Positions 24,418-36,843 are shown, counted from the stretch's first letter. The stretch is 64,000 bases of DNA from Pleurostoma richardsiae (GCA_030052745.1 JANBVO010000002.1:1674001-1738000), one strand, 5' to 3'. The notes: generated from the sequence alone by a model not told the origin. Translations and numbers: made by a program.

Positions 24418-25837
24418 ATGAGTTTCCGAGGGCTCCAGAAGAGCGTGGTCCGAGTATGGCTCTTAGTGACGAAGCGCCCCTCGGCTCCGCATTTAGCTGA
24501 CGATCGTCACAGGCGCCGCAGCAATTCAAGGCGAAGTTTAACATAGGCGAGAACACGAAGGACCCGGTCTTTATCGACGCAGAACGGCGCTTCCAGGAGC
24601 TGGAGACGGAGACGAAGAAGCTCCACGATGAATCGAAACGATACTTCGACGCCATCAACGGCATGCTCAGCCACCAGATCGAGTTCTCCAAGGCGATGAC
24701 GGAGATCTACAAACCCATCAGTGGGCGCATGTCGGATCCAGACTCGATGAAGATTGAGGGCAACCCCGAGGGTATCCGCGCGTGTGAGGAATACGAGGCG
24801 GTGGTCAAGGACCTGCAGGAGACGCTGGCGCCGGAGCTTGAGATGATCGAGAGCAGGGTAATCAACCCGGCGAACGAGCTCCTGGACGTTATCAAGGTCA
24901 TTAGGAAGACAGTGACCAAGCGCGAACACAAGAAGCTGGACTACGACCGGCACCGCGCCACGCTCAAGAAGCTGCAGGAGAAGAAGGAGAAGACCATCAA
25001 GGACGAGAAAGCCATGTGGAAGGCTGAAGGCGATGTCGAGGCGTCGACGCAGGACTACAACTACTTCAACGACCTCTTGAAGGACGAGCTGCCAAAGCTG
25101 TTTGCGCTCGAGAGGGAGTTCATCCAGCCGCTCTTCCAAAGCTTCTACTACATGCAGCTCAACATCTTCTACACACTCCACGAGAAGATGCAACATGTCG
25201 ACATCGGCTATTTCGATCTCACCCTCGATGTTGAGGAGGCTTTCCAGAAGAAGCGTGGCGACGTGCAAGAAAGGGCGGAGGCGCTGTCAATCGTGAAGTT
25301 CAAGACAACCGGGCAGAGGCGACCACCAAAGTATGGTCCAGGCTCATCTCGCCCTACCATCGAAGGGACCAAGCCCGCAGGCCTTCTTACGTCCGGCTCC
25401 GCAGCATCATCGCCAACTATCGGCTATAACCGGCAGTCTGATCTTGTAGAGAACCCGCCGCCACCATACTCACCCGCCCCCGCGTCAGGATTCGCTAGCC
25501 CAGCACTCGCCGCTGCAGCGGCCGGCAAGCCGAAGCCCCCGCCGCCAAAGCCGAAGCCGACCCGCTTCAGCGGCGCTCCGGCCGCGGAGACAGTCACCGC
25601 GCTGTACGACTACTCGGCCCAGGCGGAAGGGGACCTGAGCTTCCGCGCCGGGGACATCATCGAGATTGTCACGCGGACACAGAACGAGAACGAGTGGTGG
25701 GTTGGCAAGCTTCACGGAAAGAGTGGTCAATTTCCTGGTAAGTACATGGTTTGGGGGGTTTGGGGGTAGAGGCTGTTGTGTCCGAGACTGATGCTAACGG
25801 ATGTTATGAAGGCAACTATGTGAGGCTGAATAGCTAA
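24418..25837 (+). CDS. RVS167: BAR-SH3 endocytic protein Rvs167
   Basis: Amphiphysin-family membrane-curving protein that heterodimerises with Rvs161 and acts at actin patches during vesicle scission. Exons 24418-24453, 24513-25737 and 25812-25837 give 428 residues. The 12-codon first exon MSFRGLQKSVVR followed by APQQFKAKFNIGENTKDPVF is the conserved amphipathic start of the N-BAR domain, which runs to about 245. A Gly/Pro/Ala-rich linker at 270-370 includes PPPPYSPAPASG and PKPPPPKPKP, possible SH3-ligand stretches. The SH3 domain fills 375-428 (ALYDYSAQ, ALYDY motif; WWVGK; GNYVRLNS). The last exon is only 26 bases and supplies the final SH3 strand; without it the frame would run into the intron after QFPGKYMVWG. 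Confidence 0.96.
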
Positions 25838-27360
25838 GTGCTGTCATTTCACACTTAATATCGGGATTCCTGTGTTCGACAGGGCACACTAAGCCGTCTA
25901 TCCGCGGCATTTACGGTGTTGGAAGGCAGGGGAAGGGAGGGGAGGGGAAGGGCAGCATGGAACCGGTGTTCATACGGTGGTGGTCTCTGGAATTGGCGCA
26001 AATGCCCCAGAGGCAGTAGAGGTGGACATACGCTATTGTTTTCCCGGGTGGCCAGCACGTGGGAGGGTCTCTAATCGAGATCCATCCGTGCCCATGCCTT
26101 TACGTATTCCGATAAATCATCTTGATATGATTAAGAACCATTGCAACTGTCTAGCTGCCTGAGTGGCTCATCCACCGTGGACGCCACCCTCACCCTGTTG
26201 TGAAGCTCGCCGCGTCACTTGTCTAGAGGCGCTGGCTCGTCACACGCTCAGTCGATCTTATCTCGCATGTCAGGGGCACCCGCGCAGAGCCTCCTCGGTG
26301 AACCTCCTAGTCAAGTTCTGGCTGGATGCGGTATATAGAAGCGATGGTAACCGAGCTGAGACCTGCGAGCGCCTGTGGAGACGCCGTGGGGGTTACGAAA
26401 AGTCGACAAGGACGAACTATCGTCAGCCCATTTGTCAACTCATGAGTGTATCGAAGCAATCCACATCTTCTAGAAGGTTACTAGAACCCGGCCATGTATG
26501 TATGCATGTTTGGTGGCGTTCGGACACTGTTGGAGGAGCCCTGAGGGACCGCCGGCCACGCCTACATTTTGACCAGGCGGAAAACTGCCTTTTGGGTTGC
26601 TAGTGACATACGACAGGAAGCCTCGCGTGGCCAACTTTTCGATAGAAAGGCAGAGAAATAACGCGGGATACTAGCCAAGTAGAACAGGCCTTAGTTCACA
26701 CGGCCAGCGGCTGTCAATACCAACTTCGTGCGTGATCATCATGTATCGAAAGTTGGCGATGTTTCTCTCGAGTCGCGTTTGGCGCAATATTAGCTTTGAT
26801 AAGAGAGCCGTACGAAACCTACACTACAAGAGAGGCACAATGGAAATCAGGCTTTTGACTATTTCTAATTGTAAGGCAACTCTGCATGACGAGGCTTCCT
26901 AGTCCATGTTTTTGGGGGGATTATGCCTTGTGGGAGAGCCTTGCGAAACTTGGCTTCCCCCTTTCCCCTCAAGACGAGCTCCACGTCACTTTCCTCTGTG
27001 CGGTTCTGCCATCCACATGGCAGGATCTTAATATGCCACGCTACACGGCGATCTCGGAATAGAGCTCAAGGTCCTTTTTCTGTTCATGACTGCGAGTTGA
27101 ATCCTGTCATGCCGCCCTCTCCCCGGGAAGTTGAATTCGCCCGCTTGCATGGGATGATGCAAGATCCCATGTGTCCACATTATCGTGTCCATACGAGTCT
27201 GGCGTGCAGCTCCATGTGTCATGACACTAGGGCCGTTGCAGATAGTCTGCAGAAAGTGCAGTTTCCTCCTGCATAGGGTGCCCAATCGGTAACAACTGAT
27301 ATTGACCGGTTCCTTGAAGCATGGCACCTGCCCGTCATAAGATGCCTAATAGACGAGACA
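25838..27360. other. Convergent intergenic region
   Basis: A G/A-rich run lies at 25920-25955. A 146-codon plus-strand frame (26163-26603) lacks any recognisable domain and has a random-looking composition. No RNA gene is seen. Confidence 0.5.
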
Positions 27361-29452
27361 TCACTGGGCAAGGATATAGCCGTATGGTGTCTCGCTGGAT
27401 ATCGACATGTACATGGCATTTTCGACCCATCCCCATTTCTGCCCAAAAACATCCTGGTGGTGGATGGCCAGACCGGGAGACTCGGGCAGGCATGCTGAGC
27501 AAGTTTCCGTTGCCCAAAGCGCCTCTTCTGCACAATTTCTTGCGTCGATCTGCTTGCCTTTCCCATGTTCTCCGGTATCATATACTGCATTGCGTTGTGG
27601 TGACTGATCAATCGATTTCGTTCTTGCCTGGAGACCACTCCATCGTGGAAGCCCGTGCAAGTATACAGCAGGGTCAAAGCTAACAAATACGATAGCTTGG
27701 ACCCCGTTGTCTCGACCTCCGGTTGAGTAGATCAGGGATCTGTCATCCCACGTGCCGTAGACATTACCGTCGAACGTCGGCGGATTGAGAACCCTGTAGA
27801 GATCGTCGATAGCGGCATCGAGGAAAGGGTCGGGCCGCACCTGATCTGAGTCAGGCGGCCAGAATGTGACTGTGTTTTCGCCCTTGGCCCTGAAGAGCTT
27901 GTTGATCTCATCCTGTGTACTCAGAGAGGCGCCCAATCCCAATTTGCAGATTTCATCAGCTGGTCTCAACCTCCGGGATCCAGCTCGGACCCGTAGCCTC
28001 TGGGCATTTGTATTCGACGGCAAGGGGTCGTCAACCAAATCCAAAAATGTTTGAGATGCTGAATGATAGGATAGCAGAAAGCATCTGCTGAACGTGAAAA
28101 GCAGTGACGAAGAAGCATCATCACCGGGATGAGTACCATAGGGGCACCTTTTCGGCGCTGCGTGAGAAACATCGGGCGGTACGGTAACTTTTCCAGAAGT
28201 GTTGTTTAAGTCGTCCCTGGCGTTATATCTAGCCAGTTGCCCGTTCGAACCCGCCGTAAAAACGTATTCTTCGTCTTCCCCTTCCGGGAAGACGAGGTCG
28301 GTTGTATAGTACGTTCGCCGCCCCGACCGCTGACCGGCTAACCACTCCTTTCTCGACTCAACCACCTTTAGGTGGCCGCTATTCTCGTCTTTTTGAAGCC
28401 TTATAAAAGTCCAGCGGTCATCAATTGGACCTTCTGCATGTTGTCTGCGCCACATCGATTGCTTGCAAGATATCTGTGTGTGTTTCGGTTTTGGGCTGTC
28501 GACAGGGAACTTGAAGGAGTGGTAGAATGACGTCCAGTCCATTTCTTCGACTTCAAAACTTGTCTGGTTTGAAAGACCATAAAAATGCCCGTCTATGATC
28601 TCAAAGCATATAGACGATCCAATATCCGATCCGACCATGTCAAGCAGGTGTATCTTCTGATCGAACCACTCGCCGCTGCAAATGCTGTAGCCTTGCAGCA
28701 CCCATCGCCTATAATCGTCTTCGCCGATGTCCGTGTGCGTACCATAGTACAGATACTCTTGGTTGTTTCGAACAAATATCTTGTGGGAGGACTCGAGAGA
28801 GCGCGTAGTCAAGACGCGGTTCTCGCGAAGGCTTAGGACCACAAGCCAGCTCTCCGCAGCAGGCCGACCCTGGCTATAGAGACAAGAGACCACCCCCTCG
28901 GCATAATGTAGCAGGTAGAACCTGTTCTTTTTCGTGTCTTGATACCCGTCGATTTCCTCAGTCAAAAGAGTTCGAATATCAATGACAATTTCAGACCTTG
29001 AAGATCTGTGTAAGTCGAGGACGCGCAGCCGCCCTTCTAGGATGTAGCAGAGTAGCCCGTTCGCAAAGAGATACGACTCTGCTACAGCAACAAGCGCCAC
29101 AAGATACGGCTTTGCTGAGGAAATGGCCTCTCTCCGTTTTACGAGGCGGCGTAATGCAGATGCGTAGCGCTTTGACTTTCTTGCGGCCTGTGTCTCGGGA
29201 GCAAAACGAGCAGCCGACTATCATACCTTGTCAGCGGCCATTCTTCTTATTCAAAGCTCAGATACAATGAAGAAACCGGCGATTACCGGCCTGAATGAGA
29301 AAGCTTACCTCTAGAGCAGCCTTACAAATAGTCTCATCATGGATTAGGTAGTCAAACTGCCTGCACGAGAGGCTCAGATGGAAAATGTCATCGGGATCCA
29401 GATGCTGAGCAATAGTTGACATGATTTCGAAGGGCAGCTTCCGCAGTGACAT
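27361..29452 (-). CDS. F-box domain protein
   Basis: Two exons, 29452-29309 and 29217-27361, encode 666 residues. The F-box is at the extreme N-terminus (MSLRKLPFEIMSTIAQHLDP, then FHLSLSCRQFDYLIHDETIC), so the protein probably docks to Skp1 in an SCF ligase. The remaining 600 residues are beta-strand-rich with spaced aromatic and Gly positions (ANGLLCYILEGRLRVLDL, WLVVLSLRENRVLTTRSLES, EDEEYVFTAGSNGQLARYN), suggesting a propeller-like or repeat fold that would recognise substrates. No named repeat family is certain. I chose ATG 29452, because the longer frame to 29491 opens with GTG. The intron (91 bases, GTAAGC, CTGAC branch) joins in frame. Confidence 0.85.
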
Positions 29453-31512
29453 GACACCGACTCCGAATGTTGTTGGAACCAGCAAGTTCACTGCGAGACC
29501 CGATACCAGGGGGTCAGGGTCTGGCCTCTAGCACATTGATACCGTAAAGTTCGTTCAGCTTTCTCTTGAGGGCAGCACCGGTCGTATAAAGCATGTAAAG
29601 AGGTGTACTGAACGTTATTGGGGCACATCCTCGGCTTTATTATCACTCACCGGACTTCGACGTCTTATATAGTGACCGCACCGTGCACATAAGAGAATCC
29701 CACCAAAAGGCGAGGCTGCGGCGAAAGCCCTGGCCCAGCCAGGTCCACAACGCTCCGGGATTTCTCCCGACAAACTCCTTGTAATGCCATTGCAGTTGAC
29801 AAACTGGCATGAGGATTGGTGATACGTGGTTCAGAGCTATTTGTCACTTGTAGGGGCCGATGTTCGCAAAGACAGTCGATGAGTTGGAACATGCACATTC
29901 TCGAGCTGTTATGGCCATGCCATGGACAAGGAATCAGTTACCTACGAGAAGCAGATGAGAACCGCCCTCCTCGGCCACATGCCGAGTGGGTTGGATTGCT
30001 CAGGCATGGTGCGTAGGGATTTGAGCCCAAGCTGGTCGGCTGTAGCCAGTCACGAAGGTATGCCTCGAGAAGGGAAAGGTTCTGTGGCAGAGCCTCAAAG
30101 TCATACACAGATAGCTCAGGTAATCTCGGGAAGCGGGTCAAACGACAGGGGTGTGCCCCGCCTCCCATTTTTCCATTCTTGCCATTCTTCCTCCGGCTTG
30201 AGGGCGTCGACATCGGGGGTCCTTGTTTGTATCGAGCTGCATATTGGCATGTTCCGGGAAGGTATCTAATACCTTCTGTCCCTGTTACCTTGACCTGTAC
30301 CTCCCCTTGTTCCGTGACCTAATTTGTTGGAATCCGCTACACACGACTTACTCGATTCCTCTCCCGCTCGCTACCCACGAGCCCAGCTCTGTCTCTAAGC
30401 GGCTCAAAATCAGGTACCCATCCAGCCGTCTCCTCCCCTCCCCCCCCGGGGTCCATAGCTGTTACTTAGTGTCGTTGCAAGGCACCCTGGGCCCTCGTTT
30501 AAGAATACGGCAGGGACGACACCGAGGTCTCGTGAGAAATGACATTGCCCTTGTCTCAGCACCGTGTTAGTGTGTACGGAGTATGAAGGCTGCAATAAGA
30601 CATCCACGGCAATGCATGTGATGTCGAGTGGCTGGGGAGTTTCCCCTAATTTATGGATTGTCCTACTACTATCGGGGCGTCATCCGACGTGATGATGCTA
30701 CATGGAGACATGCGGCTCTGCTGTTACGGCGATCAGCAGCACCAACCCCTCTCAATCTTACCAACCAGAAAAGACGGGGAGCAATCTTATGGCCTATCTC
30801 TGCAAGGCTCTCTTTCGTAGGAAAACGAGCCCGTATCGTTGTCATCCTCCCGCTTGTCCATATCTAGACTGCAGAGGGCTTTCGAGGGTGGTTTGCCCGA
30901 AGCTCAGGTACAACAGCCGCATTCTGTGGCCAAGAAACTTGCCATTATGTGCACAGGTAACCGGAACTATCGAATCGTTATCCGTGGACTATCGACTGTG
31001 CCGCACTGGAAGCGAGTGGTCCGATTAGAGAAGAGGTCTTCCCTCACCTGGACTGCTGGTGATCTTCAGTGACAAGTAATGAGAATAGACATCAAGTGAC
31101 ATGTTTCTTCGGTGAAAACTTTGGGCAAATAGACGAAGAGGCAAGGAGTGCCGACACGACAAGCTGAGACCAAGAGAATCATGCGCGGGCCCTCTTTACC
31201 TCGGTACAGTACCTACTTACGTGCCCGACCAACATGGCGTCGACGGCAAAGAACTTCGATGCCCAGAGGATTCATCATCAATCTACTCCGTAGATGCCCA
31301 ATTATCTTGAAGTGACTTCGAACTGCTTAAGCGGGTTCAAGCCAACCCACCAATCAATATAGTCCGGCCACTGACCTAAAATCCACTTAGACAGGCGCGC
31401 CCTTTCATGTAATCCGTAGATACCTCACACATCCTCTCAACGCATTCACGGTGTTTCAAGTCCTACAACTTGGCAGACTTATCGACCACTTTCCTCGTTA
31501 CTTGCTCTTCAA
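29453..31512. other. Divergent intergenic region, 2.1 kb
   Basis: This lies upstream of both the F-box gene (-) and the MOSC fusion gene (+). Frames up to 115 codons on both strands show no domain. A C-run lies near 30435. No tRNA or repeat element was identified. Confidence 0.5.
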
Positions 31513-33220
31513 ATGGAGATGGCGGGCGATACAGTCGATCTTTTCGCTCCCGTCACAAGCGATAAGATCTTGGAAGTTCGCTCAGGGAAAATGAAGCCGA
31601 TGAGAGGTCTCACCATCGAGTCAGGAATAGACAAAACTGTTCTCTCGGGGCCAGTGAAAGTCGGTCCTGTAGGAATTGAAGGGGATGAGCACGATTACAC
31701 TTTCCACGGCGGTGTAGATAAGGCCATTCACGCTTGTACGTCGGCGCTGGCGGATTCCCTGATTTTAGCACGCCCTAATTGATCCATTAGATTGCTGCTC
31801 TCACTACCCCACGTGGAGGCGAGAGTTCCCTTCTGTCGCAGAGACATTCAAGCCGGGAAGCTTTGGTGAGAACCTCGTCGTTTCCCGGATGAACGAGAGG
31901 AACGTCTGTATCGGCGATATCGTGGCAGTCGGCGACGAGGTCGTCCTCCAGGTTAGCTTGCCTCGGCAGCCATGCTTCAAATTGAACCACCGCTTCCGGC
32001 TCAAGAACTTTGCCCCCAACACCTGGAAACTAAGCCGGACGGGTTGGTACTACCGCGTGATAGAAGAAGGAACCATCCGGGCCGGCGACGAGATCCGGCT
32101 GCTGGAGCGCAAACATCCCAAATGGACCATCGAGAGGATCCAGGAGTACTTGCACCGGAACCGCAACGATGCGGTGATGAACGAGGAGCTGGCGGCCATT
32201 GAGGAGTTTGGCAATGAATGCAAGGGCGACTTCAGGAACCGCGTCGCGAAAGCGAAGGCACGCGAAAGGAAGGCCAAAGAGACAGAGAACCAGTGGCGAG
32301 ACTTCAAGGTCGTACAGAAGAAGCGGCTTACTCCCCGCATATGCTCGTTTGTGCTTGAAGCTGTCGAGCCACTGGCTGACCCAGACCGTCTCGAAGAAGG
32401 TGCCCACGCGAAGATCAAGCTCGGGAACGGTCTGGTCCGAGCGTACTCTATTGTGGCCGGCACGCGGAACAGGTTAGAGTTTGGGATCGCCCTTGACGAG
32501 AAGAGTCGAGGGGGATCAAGGTACCTCCACGAGACGGTCAACGTCGGAGACATTCTCCAGGCAGGAAGGTTGACGGCTGGAGTGACCCCGGTGAAGAGCG
32601 CGAGCAATCACATCTTCGTTGCCGGGGGCATCGGAATTACGGCTTTCATTGCCCTGATCGAGGCGTACCGCAAGATCAATTGGAGCACGACGTTGCACTA
32701 CGCAGTGCGCTCAGCCGAAGAGACGCCGTTCAGGGAACGCTTGGCGAAACTTGGGGACAGCGCCATTATCTACGACAAGTCAAAGGGGCAGCGACTAGAC
32801 ATCAGAAGTATCATCAAGGACATGCCATGGAATTCAGCGCTCTACTTCTGCGGGCCCAAGCGGCTGATGGACGAGGCTCTACGCGAGACGAAGGCGGCGG
32901 GCCTCAGCGGCGCTGAAGTACACTTTGAGGCCTTCGAGGCAGACACGTCCGGCGACCCGTTCGAGGCCGTCGTCACCAACAAATCAGCGGCGACGGTCAA
33001 GGTGGGTGAGGACGAGACCCTGCTCGAAGTGCTGCAGAAACGGTTCGGTGATGAAGACGTTCCGAGCAGCTGTGAGGTGGGAAACTGCGGAACGTGCAAG
33101 ATCGCTTTGAAAAGTGGCCGAGTCGAGCACAGAGGCACGGCACTTACCGAGGAGGAGAAGGGGGAGTGGATGCTCTCCTGTGTGAGCCGTGGCGTCGGAC
33201 GTATTACAATCGAAGTGTGA
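31513..33220 (+). CDS. MOSC (YiiM-type)/flavin reductase/2Fe-2S ferredoxin fusion enzyme
   Basis: Exons 31513-31735 and 31791-33220 encode 550 residues in one chain. Residues 15-150 are a YiiM-type MOSC domain (GIEGDEHDYTFHGGVDKAIHAY; FGENLVVS; QPCFKL with Cys136, the likely molybdenum-cofactor ligand). Residues 155-215 form the 3-alpha helical unit that follows MOSC in YiiM (HPKWTIERIQEYLHRN). The reductase follows: RAYSIVAG (FMN/FAD loop, R-x-Y-S), GGIGITAFIALIEAYR (nicotinamide-nucleotide loop) and YFCGPKRLMDEAL. The C-terminal 90 residues are a plant-type ferredoxin with Cys502, 507, 510 and 538 in C-x4-C-x2-C-x27-C spacing. The chain should pass electrons from NAD(P)H through flavin and 2Fe-2S to the molybdenum site, reducing N-hydroxylated or similar substrates; this is inferred from YiiM. 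No targeting sequence is seen. A convergent MFS exporter follows. Confidence 0.92.
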
Positions 33221-33488
33221 CACCCGCCGTGAAGAGAGGGGGGTTATGATACACGATAGACATGTGCTGCATTGGGTAGACATACAGGCAGGTAGATGCT
33301 TGGTCAGGTAGAGATAGACTGCTGATTCTGGGTAAGACGAGAGAGCGTGGCCTACCCCTACCGAGTACATGTGATGGTCCAACAGATATCACCTGCAGGA
33401 GGGTTTGCTATAAGAGGGCTTGCATGAGAGTGGAGAGGCTGGGCTTGTTTGCTCAAGCGTAAACAGAGGTAAGGCTGGGCTGTCACAT

Positions 33489-35112
33489 CTATACCGCACC
33501 GGCACCTGCTAGGGCATCCTCAGCCCCCCCATTATCCCTTTGAGGCTCTTTAGATCCGAGGGTGCCGCCAACCCATCCCAGAACAATTACCGCACCTACG
33601 GCGGCCCAGACAGCAAGGACCCACACTGCAGTGTTCCATCCAGAGCCTGCCACGATGTAGCCCGACATCAGGCTCCCCGCTGTACCTCCTAGTGCGAACG
33701 CCGTACAGAACAGGCCATAGCCAATCCCGTACACGCCCTTCTCTCCCCAAACCCCAGGACGTTTCCGCTCTTCATCCTCTATGGCGTATGTAATCTCTGC
33801 CATTAAGGGTATGTTGGCAAAGGCTAGGGTCACACCGAGGAGCGCCAGAAGGGCCCCCAGGAGGACCTTGTGCCCAATGGTGTTATCTGTCACGAAGCGG
33901 AGGCAGACCAGCAGAGGGACAGACGCGACAAATCCCGACAGCGAGAGCCATTTTGCGCCGTACCGGTCAGAGAGCCAGCCGACGACTGGCGACACGAAGC
34001 CCGGAATAAACAGGGCGAGGAATATGAGGCCTGCGGCCGTCGAAGACCAGTGGAAAGTGGACTTGACGAAGAGCGGGAGGATGGTATCGAACGAGAACCT
34101 GTAGGGGTGGGTCAGCGGTGCTTACCGCCCCTCTGGCGGTGAGGGAAAGGATGAGCACTCACATTACACCAGCCTGGATGACGGACCCAAACAGTGCGGC
34201 CAGCATACGGGGAGACTTGATTAGCACCCAGTGAGGATACTTTGCTCTTCCCTCGGCTGCAGGCGCGTCGGCCGTTGACGGCACTGTACCATCTTCTCCG
34301 CCACTGGGATCACTCGCGTCGCCTTTAGTATCCCGCTTTTCCGCGCTCTCATCTTCAACAGCCGTCGTATCGCCATCGTCGGCCGGCGGCGGCGGCTCCT
34401 GAGCGCCTATCGCACTGGCCGGCTCTGTCTCGCTGTCGGGAATCCACTGCCGCGCCACCTTCTTCTCCACGAGTAGCAAGCGGAGAAGGATGTCCAGAGC
34501 AATGAAACCGAATCCGATGTAGAAGACGGCATAGTACCCCGCCGCGGCATATACGCCTCCGCCGATGAGCGGGGCGATCAGCAGCCCGACCGACATCGCG
34601 ATGCTCACGTAGCCCATTGCGATGCCCACATTGCGCCCCGTCGTGTCGACAAGGAGGGCGAGGCCGACGCTCCAGACTATGGCTGCACTGAGGCCCTGGA
34701 GGATCCTGCCCACAATGAGGACGCCGATGCTCTTCCCCAGGCAGAGCATGATTGTCGACCCGGTGAGGGCGAGGAGCCCAATGAGGAGAGGCAGCCGCCG
34801 GGAGGAAGTGTGGTCCGCGTAGACGCCGGCGATGGGACTGCCGAGGAACAGAGCGCCGCTGTAGCACGCCAAGAGGATGGCGGTCCACTGCTGGACTTCA
34901 TGCTCAGGGATGCCGACCTGGACGGTGAGAGAGTAAGGCACTACAGGGACAATGATCCCATAGAGGAGAATGTCGGAGAAGATGGCTATGCAGACGGCCG
35001 CTCCAATGAAGAGAGTAGAGGATCTGAATGCAAGAAACAGAGGGGGCTTTGAGTCCTGGTCTTTCTTCTTTCCGGATAGAAAGTGCCCTATGCGGCTCAG
35101 GTCGAAGGTCAT
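33489..35112 (-). CDS. MFS transporter, DHA1-like exporter
   Basis: Two exons, 35112-34163 and 34098-33489, encode 519 residues. About 12 membrane segments are visible. Motif A-type GVYADHTSSRR sits between TM2 and TM3, and a second copy, GWLSDRYGAKW, lies in the second half. A 70-residue hydrophilic loop (about 225-300, rich in Glu/Asp/Ala, PPPPADDGDTTAVEDESAEK) divides the two halves. The layout resembles fungal drug:H+ antiporters of the DHA1/VMAT-like branch. Substrate is unknown. It converges on the MOSC fusion enzyme with 268 bases between stop codons, so a shared role in handling a toxic compound is possible but not shown. Confidence 0.88.
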
Positions 35113-35901
35113 GGCGCCTGGACGTTAGTTATTCTGTAGCTTCTTCGTCGACGATGATTTTTCCAAGGTAAGATGCAAGAGGAACCCAAATGAAATATGT
35201 CATGATTTTATCTAAGCCTAGATAGATTCCATCGATACGAGAACTTCTAGAGCACAACCGAGGCCGGAAGAGGCCGCGGAGAGCGTCGAACGGGGCTGCG
35301 GCCGGAGATGCTCACGAGAGTCCGTTGACTTCAACGGCTCCGAGAACTCATGACGACAAACCTGGGAAGGCCGGGCGGTGTCCGAGGAGCCGCCAAACCA
35401 AGTTTAAACCGGGCCCTCCACGGGTTCCTCGGACGCCGAATGAAAGCAATGGTACGGTTTGCTAGTGGCAGGCTTGATCTTCGTGATCTCTTTGTGTCGA
35501 ATCCGTATGTGCATCTTGCTCTGGGATCACAGACTGAGGTGGGATGTGATGAGGTTCTTGAGAGGAGGATTTGTTCTATTATCTCCCATCAGAGAGACAT
35601 TACTCGGCTTCTTTTGAGACAGCGACGGGAGATCGTCGAGGTCTCTACATCCTGTTAGGCTGGTACGGTGATTATTCCCGCGTAGCTTGCTGCCCTACCT
35701 GTATTAGGCTAACAGCAAAACCCGACATCTCGGCCTTGCTGCTAGCAAGCCACTGAATGCCAGAGCCAATCAAACTGCGAAATTTCTACAAGGCTGAGGT
35801 GGGGATCATTTCAGAAGATGCAGCAGAAATTCAATTTTCTTGGTCTCACATTCCACGAACACTCATGAACTGCCGGCTTGTAGCAAACGGGGATAATCGT
35901 C
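35113..35901. other. Divergent intergenic region of the MFS gene and RRP7
   Basis: A 102-codon frame at 35350-35658 shows no domain. The bases before 35902 are AT-richer. Nothing else is seen. Confidence 0.5.
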
Positions 35902-36843
35902 ATGGCGCCAATACCGCAGACGATTGGTGACTTCAGTGTCCTCCCAATCACAATTCCCCAGCTGCCGTCATATTCTCACACAACGGTGCACCATGTTTAC
36001 GTCCGGCGCAACTCGCCCAAGGTCCCAACGTCCGACGATTCGCGGAGCCTCTTCTTAACGAACGTCCCGGTCGACAGCACAGAAGTTCATTTCCGCGCTA
36101 TAATATCTACCCTCGTGGGCGCCGGACGGTTCGAGAGCATCACATTCGAGGCGGATAAGAACTCTGCCCCGGTTTCTCTAGAGCCTGCCCAGGCAGCCAG
36201 GCTCGCTGCTCACAGCAAGAAGCGGAAGAGAGATGACGAGGAGGCGGAGTTCGCCAAGGAAGAATTAGCCGCGAAACTTCCCGAATCATGGTCTCGGAGA
36301 CTACGGAAGAGCGGTAGCACAGGCGTGATTCTACTGGCCGACGAGAAGAGCGTCGAGGCCGTCCTAAAGGCTATTGGCAAGGTGCACAAATCCAAGAAAT
36401 ACCCCGTCTGGGGTGAAGGCGTGGGAGACAAGGTGCCAGCTCTCGGCTCGCACTGGCTGAAGGCTCACAACCGCCTGGCATATCCCGACAAGGCTGCCCT
36501 GCAGGCCTCCGTTGATGCGTTCTTTACCGTGTTCAACCGGAAAGAGAAGGAGGCGGCGGAGCTCGCAAAGAGACTCCGGAACGAGCCTGACGAGGACGGT
36601 TTCGTCACTGTCACTCGCGGCGGCAGAAGCGCACCAGCGCGCCGGGACGAGGCAGAGGAGGCTCGCCACAAGATGGTGGAGAAGGAAGAGAAGAAGAAGG
36701 GCGAGCTGAGCAACTTCTACCGATTCCAGCTGCGCGAGAGGAAGAAGGCCGAGCAGGCCGAGCTCCTAAAGAAGTTCGAAGAGGACAAGAAGAAGGTGCG
36801 GGCGATGAGGGAGAAGCGTGGCAAGTTCCGGCCCGAATCATGA
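35902..36843 (+). CDS. RRP7: Ribosomal RNA-processing protein 7
   Basis: Intronless gene for 313 residues. Rrp7 is a UTP-C-associated factor of the small-subunit processome needed for 18S rRNA maturation in the nucleolus. The N-terminal half holds an RRM-like fold (RSLFLTNVPVDSTEVHFRAI, a degenerate RNP2; TGVILLADEKSVEAVLKAI as the second half), interrupted by a basic insertion AAHSKKRKRDDEEAEFA. The C-terminal family signature follows: FFTVFNRKEKEAAELAKRL, DEDGFVTVTRGGR, then FYRFQLRERKKAEQAELL with KFEEDKKKVRAMREKRGKFR. Length is near the yeast protein (297). The start is the first ATG and opens directly with the conserved MAPIPQTIGDFSVLPI segment. Confidence 0.95.
   Translation: MAPIPQTIGDFSVLPITIPQLPSYSHTTVHHVYVRRNSPKVPTSDDSRSLFLTNVPVDSTEVHFRAIISTLVGAGRFESITFEADKNSAPVSLEPAQAARLAAHSKKRKRDDEEAEFAKEELAAKLPESWSRRLRKSGSTGVILLADEKSVEAVLKAIGKVHKSKKYPVWGEGVGDKVPALGSHWLKAHNRLAYPDKAALQASVDAFFTVFNRKEKEAAELAKRLRNEPDEDGFVTVTRGGRSAPARRDEAEEARHKMVEKEEKKKGELSNFYRFQLRERKKAEQAELLKKFEEDKKKVRAMREKRGKFRPES

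Noticed and set aside
26163-26603. 146-codon plus-strand frame in the region after RVS167
   Set aside because: No domain, no signal peptide and no splice signals; probably chance.
29453-29491. N-terminal extension of the second F-box protein
   Set aside because: The extra codons open with GTG, not ATG; the conserved family start MSLRKLP lies at 29452.
31330-31370. GGTTCAAGCC resembling a tRNA B box
   Set aside because: No A box at the right distance and no cloverleaf arms could be drawn.
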